DNA of 64,000 nucleotides from assembly GCF_006783905.1 (NCBI RefSeq), contig NZ_VFPE01000001.1, forward strand, positions 310,001-374,000, written 5' to 3'. Made by a program: the position numbers and the translations under genes. Under the pieces are notes generated by a model. It saw only the letters and a list, made by a program, of their open reading frames with translations. It made no database searches and was not told the origin of the DNA. This stretch comes from Microbacterium kyungheense (GTDB lineage Bacteria > Actinomycetota > Actinomycetes > Actinomycetales > Microbacteriaceae). Shown here one piece after another: positions 31,013 to 39,300 of the stretch; the stretch's first letter is position 1; every line of letters starts with the position of its first letter.

Positions 31013-31235
31013 GCTCCTGCTCCTGTCGTCCGCGGCCCTGCGGGGGGAGATCCGTCGCGTCGCTGCGGGAGACCAACGTCCGTCATGGTCGCGCATGCGC
31101 CGAGGGACTGGAACCGCGGGCGCGCAGCGAGTATCATCACGGGCCCGCGCGGGGGGGATGCTCGGGTGCACGCCGCGCGCCGTGGCGCGGCATCCCTCTC
31201 GCCGTCTTACCGTGGGGGTGACGGTCGGGGGGACC

Positions 31236-31850
31236 ATGGCACGGATCGGCGGGCGCAACGCGTGGATCGCCGTGCCCGCGGGGATGCTGTGCGCAGCCGT
31301 CGTCGGGGCCCTGGTGTGGCTGTCGCTGCCGATGGTGCCGGTATCCGTCGCGTGGCTCGGCGACACGCTGCGCAACGCGACCGCGCCGCTCCCTGCGCCG
31401 ACGGCCGTGCCGACGCCGGCCCAGGACGCCGCGACCGGCGCCGCCGTCGACTGCCGGTCGATGTACTCCGACGATCTCTGGAACGAGCTGACGTGGCATC
31501 CCGGGTCGCTGCTGAGTCAATCGCTCGCCGCGCCCGCCACGGAGGCCCACGCGTTCGCCGATGCGGTGACCGCCGACGTCGCGGTGACGTGCGTATGGCG
31601 GTTCGACGGCGGCGGCATCGTGACGACGCTGGCGCGGATCGACGCCGATGCGTCGGCGCTCGCGGAGCCGTCGCTCACCTCGGACGGCTTCGCGTGCTCG
31701 TCCTCCGACGCCGCGCTGGAGTGCACGCGCACCCGGGGGAGCGTCGTCGAGCTGCACACGCTGCGCAACGGACTGTGGCTCGTCAGCGTCGAGACCGGGT
31801 GGCATCCCGAGGACTTCGGCGCCCGCCTGGAGCACCACGTGTTCGGATAG
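31236..31850 (+). CDS. Membrane-anchored hypothetical protein, paralogue of the convergent lipoprotein
   Basis: This 204-residue protein has an N-terminal signal anchor (IAVPAGMLCAAVVGALVWLSLPM) and an extracytoplasmic domain rich in paired cysteines (DCRSMY, CVWRF, FACSSS, LECTR). It ends in HHVFG. The domain follows the same order of motifs as the neighbouring lipoprotein: DCR, CVW, VTT, DGFxC, C, LW, FG. Function unknown. ATG is chosen because GGGGGG lies 4 nt upstream. A TACCGT hexamer at 31208-31213 would place transcription just before it, and GTG 31218 is an alternative start. Confidence 0.68.
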   Translation: MARIGGRNAWIAVPAGMLCAAVVGALVWLSLPMVPVSVAWLGDTLRNATAPLPAPTAVPTPAQDAATGAAVDCRSMYSDDLWNELTWHPGSLLSQSLAAPATEAHAFADAVTADVAVTCVWRFDGGGIVTTLARIDADASALAEPSLTSDGFACSSSDAALECTRTRGSVVELHTLRNGLWLVSVETGWHPEDFGARLEHHVFG

Positions 31851-31875
31851 CGCGCAGGCTCAGGCTTCGAGGTGC

Positions 31876-32463
31876 TCAGCCGAAGATGGCGGCGACCACC
31901 GCGGTGGTGTAGCCCGTCGGGGCGAGGTTGGAGTACCGGGTGTCGATCAGCACGCCGTCGCGCCAGTACAGCGTGCGCCCCGACGTCACGGGATAGTTGG
32001 GGTCCTGCCAGGTCTTCTCACAGCGCGTGCCGCTGTCGGGCGTGTAGCAGGTGAACCCGTCCTCGTCCTTGAGCTTGTTGAGCTGCTCCAGCGCCGGGCC
32101 GCGAGAGACGTAGCTGATGGTGGTGACGAGGTTCGTGGCATCGGCCGCCGGGTCGCCCCACACGCAGATGAGGCTGCCGTCGGGCTGCGGGCCCGACGCG
32201 CCGAACGCGGGATCGTTCAGCGGCACGCCCTCGAGCTGCGCGAGCACGTCGGCGTTGAGGATCGCACGGCAGTCGGTGGGGATCTCGGCCTGTGCCGTCG
32301 GTGTCGGCGTGGGCGTGGGGGTCGCCGTGGGCGTCGCCGACGGGGTCGGCGTGAAGGTGAAGCCGCCCTCGGGCGCGTCGTCGGGGGCGCACGCGGTGAG
32401 CGCGGCGAGTGCGAAGAGAGCGGATGCCGCCACCGCGGTGAGCCGGATCGCTGGGGGTGCCAT
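31876..32463 (-). CDS. Putative lipoprotein with Thr-Pro repeat spacer
   Basis: This 195-residue secreted lipoprotein has a signal peptide ending in the lipobox LTAC (Cys25). A low-complexity spacer of TPTPTPT repeats lifts the domain off the membrane. The globular domain contains DCRAIL, LICVWGD, VTTISYV, DGFTCYT, TRCEK and ends AAIFG, the same motif order as in the convergent membrane protein 25 bp away. Function is unknown; a sensor or inhibitor role is possible. The start is leaderless: TAGCCT (32475-32470) is 6 nt before the ATG. Confidence 0.8.
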   Translation of the reverse strand: MAPPAIRLTAVAASALFALAALTACAPDDAPEGGFTFTPTPSATPTATPTPTPTPTAQAEIPTDCRAILNADVLAQLEGVPLNDPAFGASGPQPDGSLICVWGDPAADATNLVTTISYVSRGPALEQLNKLKDEDGFTCYTPDSGTRCEKTWQDPNYPVTSGRTLYWRDGVLIDTRYSNLAPTGYTTAVVAAIFG

Positions 32464-32469
32464 CGACCC

Positions 32470-32475
32470 AGGCTA
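32470..32475 (-). promoter_or_regulatory. -10 hexamer TAGCCT of leaderless lipoprotein gene
   Basis: TAGCCT on the minus strand ends 6 nt before the ATG at 32463. Confidence 0.55.
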
Positions 32476-32583
32476 ATAGGCGGCGGCCGTCCGCGCCGCG
32501 CCCGGCACGCCTGCGCCGCATGGGAGCGGGCACGGGATACTGTCGCACTGCAGGGCGCACGCCCGGCGTGAGGAGTGCTGACG

Positions 32584-33585
32584 ATGAGTGACCCCAAGTC
32601 GTCCTACGGCGAGCCCGTCGAAGAGCCCGGCGGCGGCGTCGACGACGTCGTCGGCCGCGCGAACGAAGGCCTCGCCGAAGCCGAGGCCGCAGGGCGCGGC
32701 GCCGACACGGCCGACGCGTCACAGCCCGAGACCCCCGCGGAGACCGTGACGGACAGCCCGGCCGAGCCCGCCGATGCCACGGTCGTGCGCGAGCCCGAGC
32801 CCGAGCCTGTGGCCGCACCCGAGACCGTTGCCCCCGCAGAGCCCGACCCGTGGGACTCGGCGGAGGCGGCATCCCTCGATGTCCCCGCGACTCCCGTCGC
32901 CGACACCGCCGTGTACACGTCAGCGGCTGACGACTCGCCCACCGTGGTCGACGCGCCCGTCATCACCCCGAGCGAGCCTGTCGTGCCCGAGGCGACGGTC
33001 GTCGCCGCGGCCGCCCCGCAGCCGATCTTCGTGCAGGCTCCCGAGGCTCCGCGGCCCCGCGGCAACCGCGCCGCCGCCGGCGCCATCGGCCTGCTCGCCG
33101 CCCTCTCGTTCGCGGTGCTGTACCTCGCGCTGTGGATCGGAGTCCGCGCGATCGAGGGCGACGTGACGGGCGAGAACATCGGCACGACCGTGCTCGACGC
33201 GCTGCGCACGTGGTCGCTGTGGGTCCCGGTGGTCGTCTTCTTCCTGGCCTTCTGGCTGCTCGGCGCGATCATCAACCGCGGCCGGTGGGGCGCGTGGGTG
33301 GTCTTCGGCCTGCTCGTCGGCGCCGCCGCCTACGGGGGCCACATCCTGGGCGCGCTGTTCCAGGCCCCGTTCTGGGAGCTCACCGCCAGCGAGGGCTCCG
33401 ACCTCGTCGAAAGCCAGCTGCTCACCCCGCTGGCGTTCGGCGCGTTCGTGATCGGCCGCGAGCTGACGATCTGGTTCGGCGCCTGGGCCGCCGCACGCGC
33501 GAAGCGCGTCACCGAGCTCAACGTCGAGGCGCAGCGCGAGTACGAGCGCACCCTCGAGGCGGGCCCGCAGCTCGTCCGGCCGTAG
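32584..33585 (+). CDS. Multi-pass membrane protein with long acidic Pro/Ala-rich N-terminus
   Basis: This is a 333-residue protein. The first 155 residues are low complexity, rich in Ala, Glu, Pro, Asp and Thr, and probably disordered in the cytoplasm. Four to five hydrophobic helices follow (AAAGAIGLLAALSFAVLYLA, WVPVVVFFLAFWLLGAII, WGAWVVFGLLVGAAAYGG, LLTPLAFGAFVIGRELTIW). A short charged tail ends the protein. No enzymatic motif is visible. The ATG has a GAGGAG ribosome site and a TACTGT -10 candidate at 32538-32543, so this gene is leadered, unlike its neighbours. Confidence 0.72.
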   Translation: MSDPKSSYGEPVEEPGGGVDDVVGRANEGLAEAEAAGRGADTADASQPETPAETVTDSPAEPADATVVREPEPEPVAAPETVAPAEPDPWDSAEAASLDVPATPVADTAVYTSAADDSPTVVDAPVITPSEPVVPEATVVAAAAPQPIFVQAPEAPRPRGNRAAAGAIGLLAALSFAVLYLALWIGVRAIEGDVTGENIGTTVLDALRTWSLWVPVVVFFLAFWLLGAIINRGRWGAWVVFGLLVGAAAYGGHILGALFQAPFWELTASEGSDLVESQLLTPLAFGAFVIGRELTIWFGAWAAARAKRVTELNVEAQREYERTLEAGPQLVRP

Positions 33586-33607
33586 TCGCTGCGGCCGTCG
33601 CATCCGA

Positions 33608-33709
33608 CGAATCCCCGGTCTCGCTGAGACCGGGGAAACTCGTCGAAACCTGGGATTCACGTCGAGACCGGGCGCCGCGCCACGGCTCTCGGCCCAGATC
33701 CCGGGTCTC
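33608..33709. repeat. Composite palindromic intergenic repeat
   Basis: CCCCGGTCTC-GCT-GAGACCGGGG (33613-33635) is a perfect 10-bp hairpin flanked by GACGA/TCGTC. A second imperfect pair GAGACCGGG (33664-33672) and CCCGGGTCTC (33700-33709) follows. The CTCGCTGAGA core recalls the elements at 13.15 kb and 17.7 kb. Confidence 0.65.
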
Positions 33710-33766
33710 ACGGGGGCGGTCCCGGATGCCGGCGGCCGAGCCGGCCCGCGCGCCGGAGGTCGGACG

Positions 33767-33772
33767 TACGCT
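33767..33772 (+). promoter_or_regulatory. -10 hexamer TACGCT of leaderless membrane protein gene
   Basis: TACGCT ends 6 nt before the ATG at 33779. No ribosome site is present. Confidence 0.55.
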
Positions 33773-33778
33773 GGAGAC

Positions 33779-34336
33779 ATGGCCGCTCAGGGTTCCGCAG
33801 GAGCGCCGGGCGGGTCGGTGCGCCCGGCGGTGGCCCTCGCCTTCGCGACGATCGGCTTCGCCGCGCTGACGATCTTCGGCCTCGGCATGGTGAGCCTCGC
33901 GACCGGCGAAGACGTCATCGCGACGCCCGGCCTCGGCCAGATCCCGGGGATCGTCGGCATGATCCTCGCCGTGCTGGCCTTCGCCGGCGGGCTGTGGGCG
34001 TCGATCGGGCGCGCGGGCGAGCGGAGGGATGCCGTCACGCCGGCGACCTCCGTCGCGGCACGGGATCCCGCCGCGAGCCGGGGCCCGTCCTTCTGGGGTG
34101 TCGTATGGACGACGGCGGCGGCGTTCCTCGCCTACATCGGGGGCGTGTGGGTCGCCGCTGTCGCGACGGGCGCCGACCTGGGCGTCGCGACAGGAGTCGC
34201 CGGCCGCCTGGCGACCTCGTGGTTCGGAGCCGTCGTCGCCGGGGCGGCGTTCGTGAGCGCGTGGGCGGGCATCGCACTGGTGCGCACGCGAGCCCGACGC
34301 CCGCGCTGGCCGTGGGAGGACCCCTCCGAGCCCTGA
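33779..34336 (+). CDS. Small four-helix membrane protein, unknown function
   Basis: This 185-residue protein has four hydrophobic segments in two pairs: VALAFATIGFAALTIFGLG and GIVGMILAVLAFAGGLW, then FWGVVWTTAAAFLAYIGGVW and WFGAVVAGAAFVSAWAGIAL. The pairs are separated by a polar loop of about 35 residues. It ends in basic and then acidic residues (RTRARRPRWPW). No family was recognised. Leaderless, single gene, followed within 100 bp by another leaderless gene on the same strand. Confidence 0.68.
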   Translation: MAAQGSAGAPGGSVRPAVALAFATIGFAALTIFGLGMVSLATGEDVIATPGLGQIPGIVGMILAVLAFAGGLWASIGRAGERRDAVTPATSVAARDPAASRGPSFWGVVWTTAAAFLAYIGGVWVAAVATGADLGVATGVAGRLATSWFGAVVAGAAFVSAWAGIALVRTRARRPRWPWEDPSEP

Positions 34337-34419
34337 GCCCGGGCAGACCGACCCCGGCGTCGGGCTGACGGCATCCCCTCGTTCCGCCGTGATTCCGGGC
34401 GCTGAGCGGGTGCGCGTAC

Positions 34420-34425
34420 TACCGT
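34420..34425 (+). promoter_or_regulatory. -10 hexamer TACCGT of leaderless gene
   Basis: TACCGT ends 7 nt before GTG 34433. The more upstream GTG at 34424 overlaps the hexamer, which argues for the later start. Confidence 0.55.
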
Positions 34426-34432
34426 GGACCGC

Positions 34433-35092
34433 GTGGAGCGGTCGCTCGAGACCCAGGTCAGCCAGGCGGTGGACGCCTGGCTCGCGTGGCTGCCCCGCTG
34501 GGAGCCCGCCACGCACCGCGGACGCACGGCGCCGTGCCGCCGCTGCTTCGGGTCGCCGGTCCTCTCGGCCGCGGGTCTCGGCGCCGACGTGCCGCACGGC
34601 GTTCAGCACGGACTGTCGACGCGTGTGAAGACGATCGTGGACCGCTCCGTCGCGGAGTACACCGCGCTGAACCTGCCCATGCTCCAGGCCGAGCTCGACC
34701 AGCAGGCGACCCGCAACCGGGCGCGCAGCTACCGGCCGAGCGAGGGGCTGGACCCCGAGTTCGAGGGCCTCCCGCTCGACCCCGAGCCGTTGCCCGGCGC
34801 GCCGTTCCTCTTCACCATCGCCGGGCTCGCCGAAGAGGCGGACGCCGATGTGCCCGCGCTGCCGCCGCTGACCGATGAGGCGAAGGCGGCGCTCCGTCAG
34901 GAAGTCGGACTGGCGGACGACTACGCCAACATGGTGGGTCGCGAGGTGTGCACGATCCTGCTGCACCACCGGCTGCGGATCCAGGCGGCCGTCGCCGAGT
35001 ACGTCGAGCCGCAGATCGAGGCGATGCTCGCCGACCTGACGAAGTCGCTGGATGCGCCGTTCGACCCGCATGAACCCGATGAGTTGGACTGA
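34433..35092 (+). CDS. Conserved hypothetical cytoplasmic protein with CxxC
   Basis: This 219-residue soluble protein has no signal peptide or membrane helices. An early CRRC pair lies in THRGRTAPCRRCFG. A mixed region follows (RVKTIVDRSVAEYTALNLPM), then an acidic Pro-rich loop and a helical C-terminus (GREVCTILLHHRLRIQAAVA). Similar actinobacterial proteins are sometimes labelled as polyamine transporter components, but nothing here supports a solute-binding protein. Function unknown. Start chosen by the leaderless spacing. Confidence 0.6.
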   Translation: MERSLETQVSQAVDAWLAWLPRWEPATHRGRTAPCRRCFGSPVLSAAGLGADVPHGVQHGLSTRVKTIVDRSVAEYTALNLPMLQAELDQQATRNRARSYRPSEGLDPEFEGLPLDPEPLPGAPFLFTIAGLAEEADADVPALPPLTDEAKAALRQEVGLADDYANMVGREVCTILLHHRLRIQAAVAEYVEPQIEAMLADLTKSLDAPFDPHEPDELD

Positions 35093-35163
35093 ATCCATCA
35101 ATTCGCGGGCGCGACGGCGCCCGGATGCCTGTCACGGGTGGACCGTGGCTCGTTCGCAGGGCT

Positions 35164-35189
35164 GGTTTGTTAGGCTAGCCAGGTTTGTT
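35164..35189 (+). promoter_or_regulatory. Candidate kinase-operon promoter flanked by GGTTTGTT repeats
   Basis: A TAGGCT hexamer (35171-35176) overlaps the end of one GGTTTGTT (35164-35171), and a second copy starts at 35182. The direct repeats are 18 bp apart. The kinase GTG lies about 65 nt downstream. No convincing -35 element is seen. Confidence 0.4.
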
Positions 35190-35241
35190 GCCGCAGCGCG
35201 GCGTGCATGCAGACATCGGGTTCGGGGAAAGGGGAGGTGCG

Positions 35242-36393
35242 GTGGCAACGCGGCTCCCTTCGGCACCCCCGATCCTGCCCGGGCTCGCCTATATCCGCCC
35301 GCTCGGGTCGGGTGGATTCGCGGATGTCTTCCTGTACGAGCAGGACATGCCGCGCCGCAACGTCGCCGTCAAGGTCATGCCCAGCGACGTGCGCGACCCC
35401 GAGCTGCGACGCATGTTCAACGCCGAGGCGGACGTGCTCGCGCATCTGTCGGCCCACCCGTCGATCGTCACCGTCTACCAGGCGAGCATCTCGGCCGACG
35501 GCCGCCCCTACATCGTGATGGAGTTCTGTCCCGGCTCGCTGTCGCAGCGCTACCGCGTCGAGCGGATGCCGGTCGACGAGGTGCTGGCGATCGGCGTGCG
35601 CATGGCGAGCGCGCTGGAGTCCGCGCACCGCGCCGGACTGATCCATCGCGACGTCAAGCCGAGCAACATCCTCATCACGACCTTCGGGACCCCGGTGCTC
35701 GCCGACTTCGGCATCTCGGCGTCGCTGCAGCGCAAGAGCGGCGGCGAGGTCCTCGCGATGTCGATCCCGTGGAGCGCGCCCGAGGTCGTCGCCGAGCAGA
35801 CGAGCGGCACCGTCGCCAGCGAGGTGTGGAGTCTCGGCGCGACCGTGTACTCGCTGCTGGCTGGCCACAGTCCGTTCGAGCGCCGGGAGCGCGGGCAGAA
35901 CACGAAGGACCTCCTGCGCCGGCGCATCGCGCGGGCGTCGTACGTCGAGATCCCTCGTCACGACGTGCCGGTCGCACTGCAGACGCTTCTGGCCACCGCG
36001 ATGAACCGGGACCCTGCCCGCCGCCACGACTCGGCTCGCGCCTTCGGCGAGGCGCTGCGGGCGGTGCAGGCCGAGCTCGGCCTCTCACCCACGCCGCTGG
36101 AGATCCCGGACGCGGAATGGTCGCCGGCATCCGCCCCCGTGGACTTCGCCGACTCCGGTCTGCGGGGTCCGGCACGCTCGCGCGTCGAGCGCGACCTCAC
36201 CCGCAAGTCGCGCGCGGGAACCGGCGTCGCCGCGCTTGCCCGTGACGAGGACACCGAGATCTCGTCGCCCGCCCGTCGCCGCGGCCGCGAAGGACTCCGT
36301 CGCGCGCTGCCGTGGCTCATCGGCATCGGCGCGGGCCTCGTCGTCGGCGCGGGCGCCGTCGTCGTCACGCTCGTCGCGACGGGAGCGCTCTGA
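35242..36393 (+). CDS. Membrane-anchored Ser/Thr protein kinase (PknB-like catalytic domain)
   Basis: This kinase of about 383 residues starts at GTG with GGGGAGG 4 nt upstream. The glycine loop is GSGGFADV (22-29), the ATP lysine is in VAVKV (44), the catalytic loop is HRDVKPSN (134-141) and the metal site is DFG (154-156). The activation segment ends in SIPWSAPE and lacks the common TxxY threonine pattern. A linker contains DEDTEISSPARR (near 334), like the motif repeated in a downstream protein. The C-terminal helix LIGIGAGLVVGAGAVVVTLV ends the protein, leaving no external sensor domain. It overlaps the Ig-like gene by 1 nt and heads the secretion locus, where three FHA proteins are encoded. 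Confidence 0.92.
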   Translation: MATRLPSAPPILPGLAYIRPLGSGGFADVFLYEQDMPRRNVAVKVMPSDVRDPELRRMFNAEADVLAHLSAHPSIVTVYQASISADGRPYIVMEFCPGSLSQRYRVERMPVDEVLAIGVRMASALESAHRAGLIHRDVKPSNILITTFGTPVLADFGISASLQRKSGGEVLAMSIPWSAPEVVAEQTSGTVASEVWSLGATVYSLLAGHSPFERRERGQNTKDLLRRRIARASYVEIPRHDVPVALQTLLATAMNRDPARRHDSARAFGEALRAVQAELGLSPTPLEIPDAEWSPASAPVDFADSGLRGPARSRVERDLTRKSRAGTGVAALARDEDTEISSPARRRGREGLRRALPWLIGIGAGLVVGAGAVVVTLVATGAL

Positions 36394-39300
36394 TGGCGGA
36401 GGGACGCCGCATGCGCCGCGGCACCCTGTTCGGCCTGATCGCCGCCGGAGCCGTGGTCGCTGCGGTCGTCGGCGTGAGCGTGGTGTGGCCCGGCCTCGAC
36501 GCGCAGGAGACCCCCGACGTCGACACGGCCGTGTGGGCCCTGCAGACCGGTGACGGTCGCCGCTACGCCCGCGTGAACACGTCGGTGGGCGAGCTCGACA
36601 CGGTCCGCAGCATCAGCAACCCCGACCAGGTCGTGCAGACCGCCGACGGCGCGTACCTGTTCAGCGACAGTTACAGCACCATCACGCGCATCGACGAGTC
36701 CATGCCGGCCGATCTCGACGAAGAGGCGCTGCAGTCGTCGCAGAAGACCCCTGCGGGAACGACCGAGGTCGTGACGGCGGGGGACTACGCCGCCTACCTC
36801 ACCGACTCAGGCGCCGTGTACGCCGGACGCCTGTCGGGCGGTCCGGCGGCGAAGCTCGACCCGTTCCCCTCGGACGACGAGAACGCGCCGCAGTACACCG
36901 CGGACGCCATCGCCGTCGACACCCGCGGCATGCTGTTCGCCTACTCCCGCGCCGACGGCTCGGTGCTGCGCTACGACATCGCCGACGCCGACGTCCGCGG
37001 CCGCGACGCGCTCGACCCCGAGGGTCTGTCGGCGCCGGCGATCACCGCCGCCGGCGACACGTGGGCGCTCGTCGACACCGAGGACGGCGACGTGTGGCTG
37101 CGGGGCCAGGATGCCGTCGAGCAGGCGCCGATGACGAGCACCGTGGTGGTCGGCGCGCCCGACGCGCGCGGCTCGAGCGTCTACCTCGCCGACGACACGA
37201 CGCTCGTGCGGGTGCCGGTGGACGGTTCCGACATGCAGGTCGAGGTCGGCGGCGGCAACGGCGCCGTCGTGGGCACCCCGGCTCAGCCGGTCACGCACGA
37301 CGGCGTCACCTACGCCGCGTGGCTCGGGCAGGGCGACGCGGGCGGTCTGCTGTGGCGGTCCGGGGAGGGCACGGTGCCCCTCGACTACAACGGCGAGAGC
37401 ATGGGCGACGCCCGGCGACCGGCGTTCGTGGCCGGCGCCTCGGCCATGATCCTCAACGAGACGCGGTCGGGCTGGGCATGGTCGGTGCCCGATGGTGCGC
37501 TGATCACCTCGAGCCAGGACTGGACGCTCGATGACCGCACCGATCCCGACGCGGTGCCCAGCGACGAGCAGCTGCAGGTCGTCCTCGACCCGAAGCCGCC
37601 GATCGCCGAGCCGGACGCCTTCGGGGTGCGCCCCGGCGCGCTGGCGACGCTCCCGGTCCTGCTGAACGACCACGACCCCAACGAGGACGTGCTGACCATC
37701 GACCCCGCGTCGGTCGCGGGGCTGGATCCCGGGTTCGGGAGCGTGACGGTCACCGACGATGGCCAGCGCTTCGCGGTGCAGGTCGCCGCCGACGCGACAG
37801 GCTCGGCGACGTTCTCGTACGCCGTCACGGACGGCACGGCCGAGAACGGGCTCAACTCTGAGCCGACGACGGTCACGCTCGCCGTCGCGGGAGCCGGGGC
37901 CGAGTCGGCGCCCGAGTGGTGCGGCGTCGAGCGCTGCCTGGTCGAGTGGCCGCAGCCCGAGGTCGCCCTGGGCGGCACCGTGACGGTGCCGGTGCTCAAC
38001 GGCTGGGTCGACCCCGAGGGCGACCCGCTGCTGCTGCTGTCGGTCGAGAACGTCAAGGGCGTCGGCAGCGTCGCGGCCACGCCGGGCGGCGACGTCGTCT
38101 ACCAGCACAGCGACGACGGTCAGACCGGCGAGCAGATGATCGAGCTCGCGGTGACCGTCGCCGACACGCAGGGACAGACGGCGGTCAAGTCGCTCGTGGT
38201 GCGCGTCTCGCCGCAGCCCAAGCTCGCCGTGCAGTCGTTCGCCGTGACCGACACCGTCGCGTCGAGCATCACCGTCGACGTCGCCGAGCACGTCACCGGC
38301 ACCGCCGGGACGCTGTCGCTGGACTCCGTCCGCGTCCTCGACGACGCCGCCGCGACCGCGACCGTCGTCGGCGGCTCGACGTCGTTCGACTTCACCGCAA
38401 AGGATCCCGGCACCTACCGCGTCGACTTCACGGTGACCGACGGCACGAGCGAGGCGACCGGGACGGCGCGGATGACGCTGCTGCCCGCCGATGCGCCCGC
38501 CCAGCTCGCCACGTCGCCGGTGGTGGCCTTCGTCCATCCGCAGGAAGACGCCACGCTCGAGGTGTTCGACGCCGTGTCGAACCCGACGCGACGCGTGCTG
38601 CTGCTCAGCGACGTCGTCGCGCGCGCCGACGACGGTGCCACCCTCTCGGTGGACGCCGTCGGGCAGAATCACCTGCGCGTGTCGGGGACGACGGCCGACG
38701 GGAGCCCAGGCCGCCTCGGCACCGTGACGTATCTCGTGAGCGACGGCACCGAGGATGCCGGCTCGAGCGCACAGGGCCAGGCCACCGTGTACCTGCTGCC
38801 GCCGGCTCCCGAGCTCGCACCCATCGCCGTCGACGACACCGTCGTCGTGCGGGCCGGTGCGCAGATCGACATCCCCGTCCTCGACAACGACATCTCGCCG
38901 GCGGGTGGGCGGCCGACGCTCAATCCGGCATCCGTCGCCTCGTCGACGCCGGACGCCCTCGCCTTCGCGTCCGGTGACGTGCTGCGCTACCTGGCCCCCG
39001 ACGCGCCCGGCGAGTACGGCATCGACTACTCGGTGTTCACCACGGGATCGCCGTCGCTCGCCGACACCGCCACCGTGCGGGTGCAGGTGATCGACGACGA
39101 CGCGAACCGCGCGCCGACCGCCGACACCATGGAGGGCCGCGTGCTCAGCGGCCAGGCCGCGCAGATCGAGTTCGACGGCTTCGGCATGGACCCCGACGGC
39201 GACGTCGTGACCCTCGACCGCATCGTGGAGCAGCCGCAGCGCGGTGCCGCGACGATCGCCGCGGACGGGGCATCCATCATCTACACGAGCGTTCCCGGCG

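Noticed and set aside
34433..35092. Polyamine ABC transporter component
   Set aside because: The protein has no signal peptide, lipobox or binding-protein fold signature and no transporter genes beside it.
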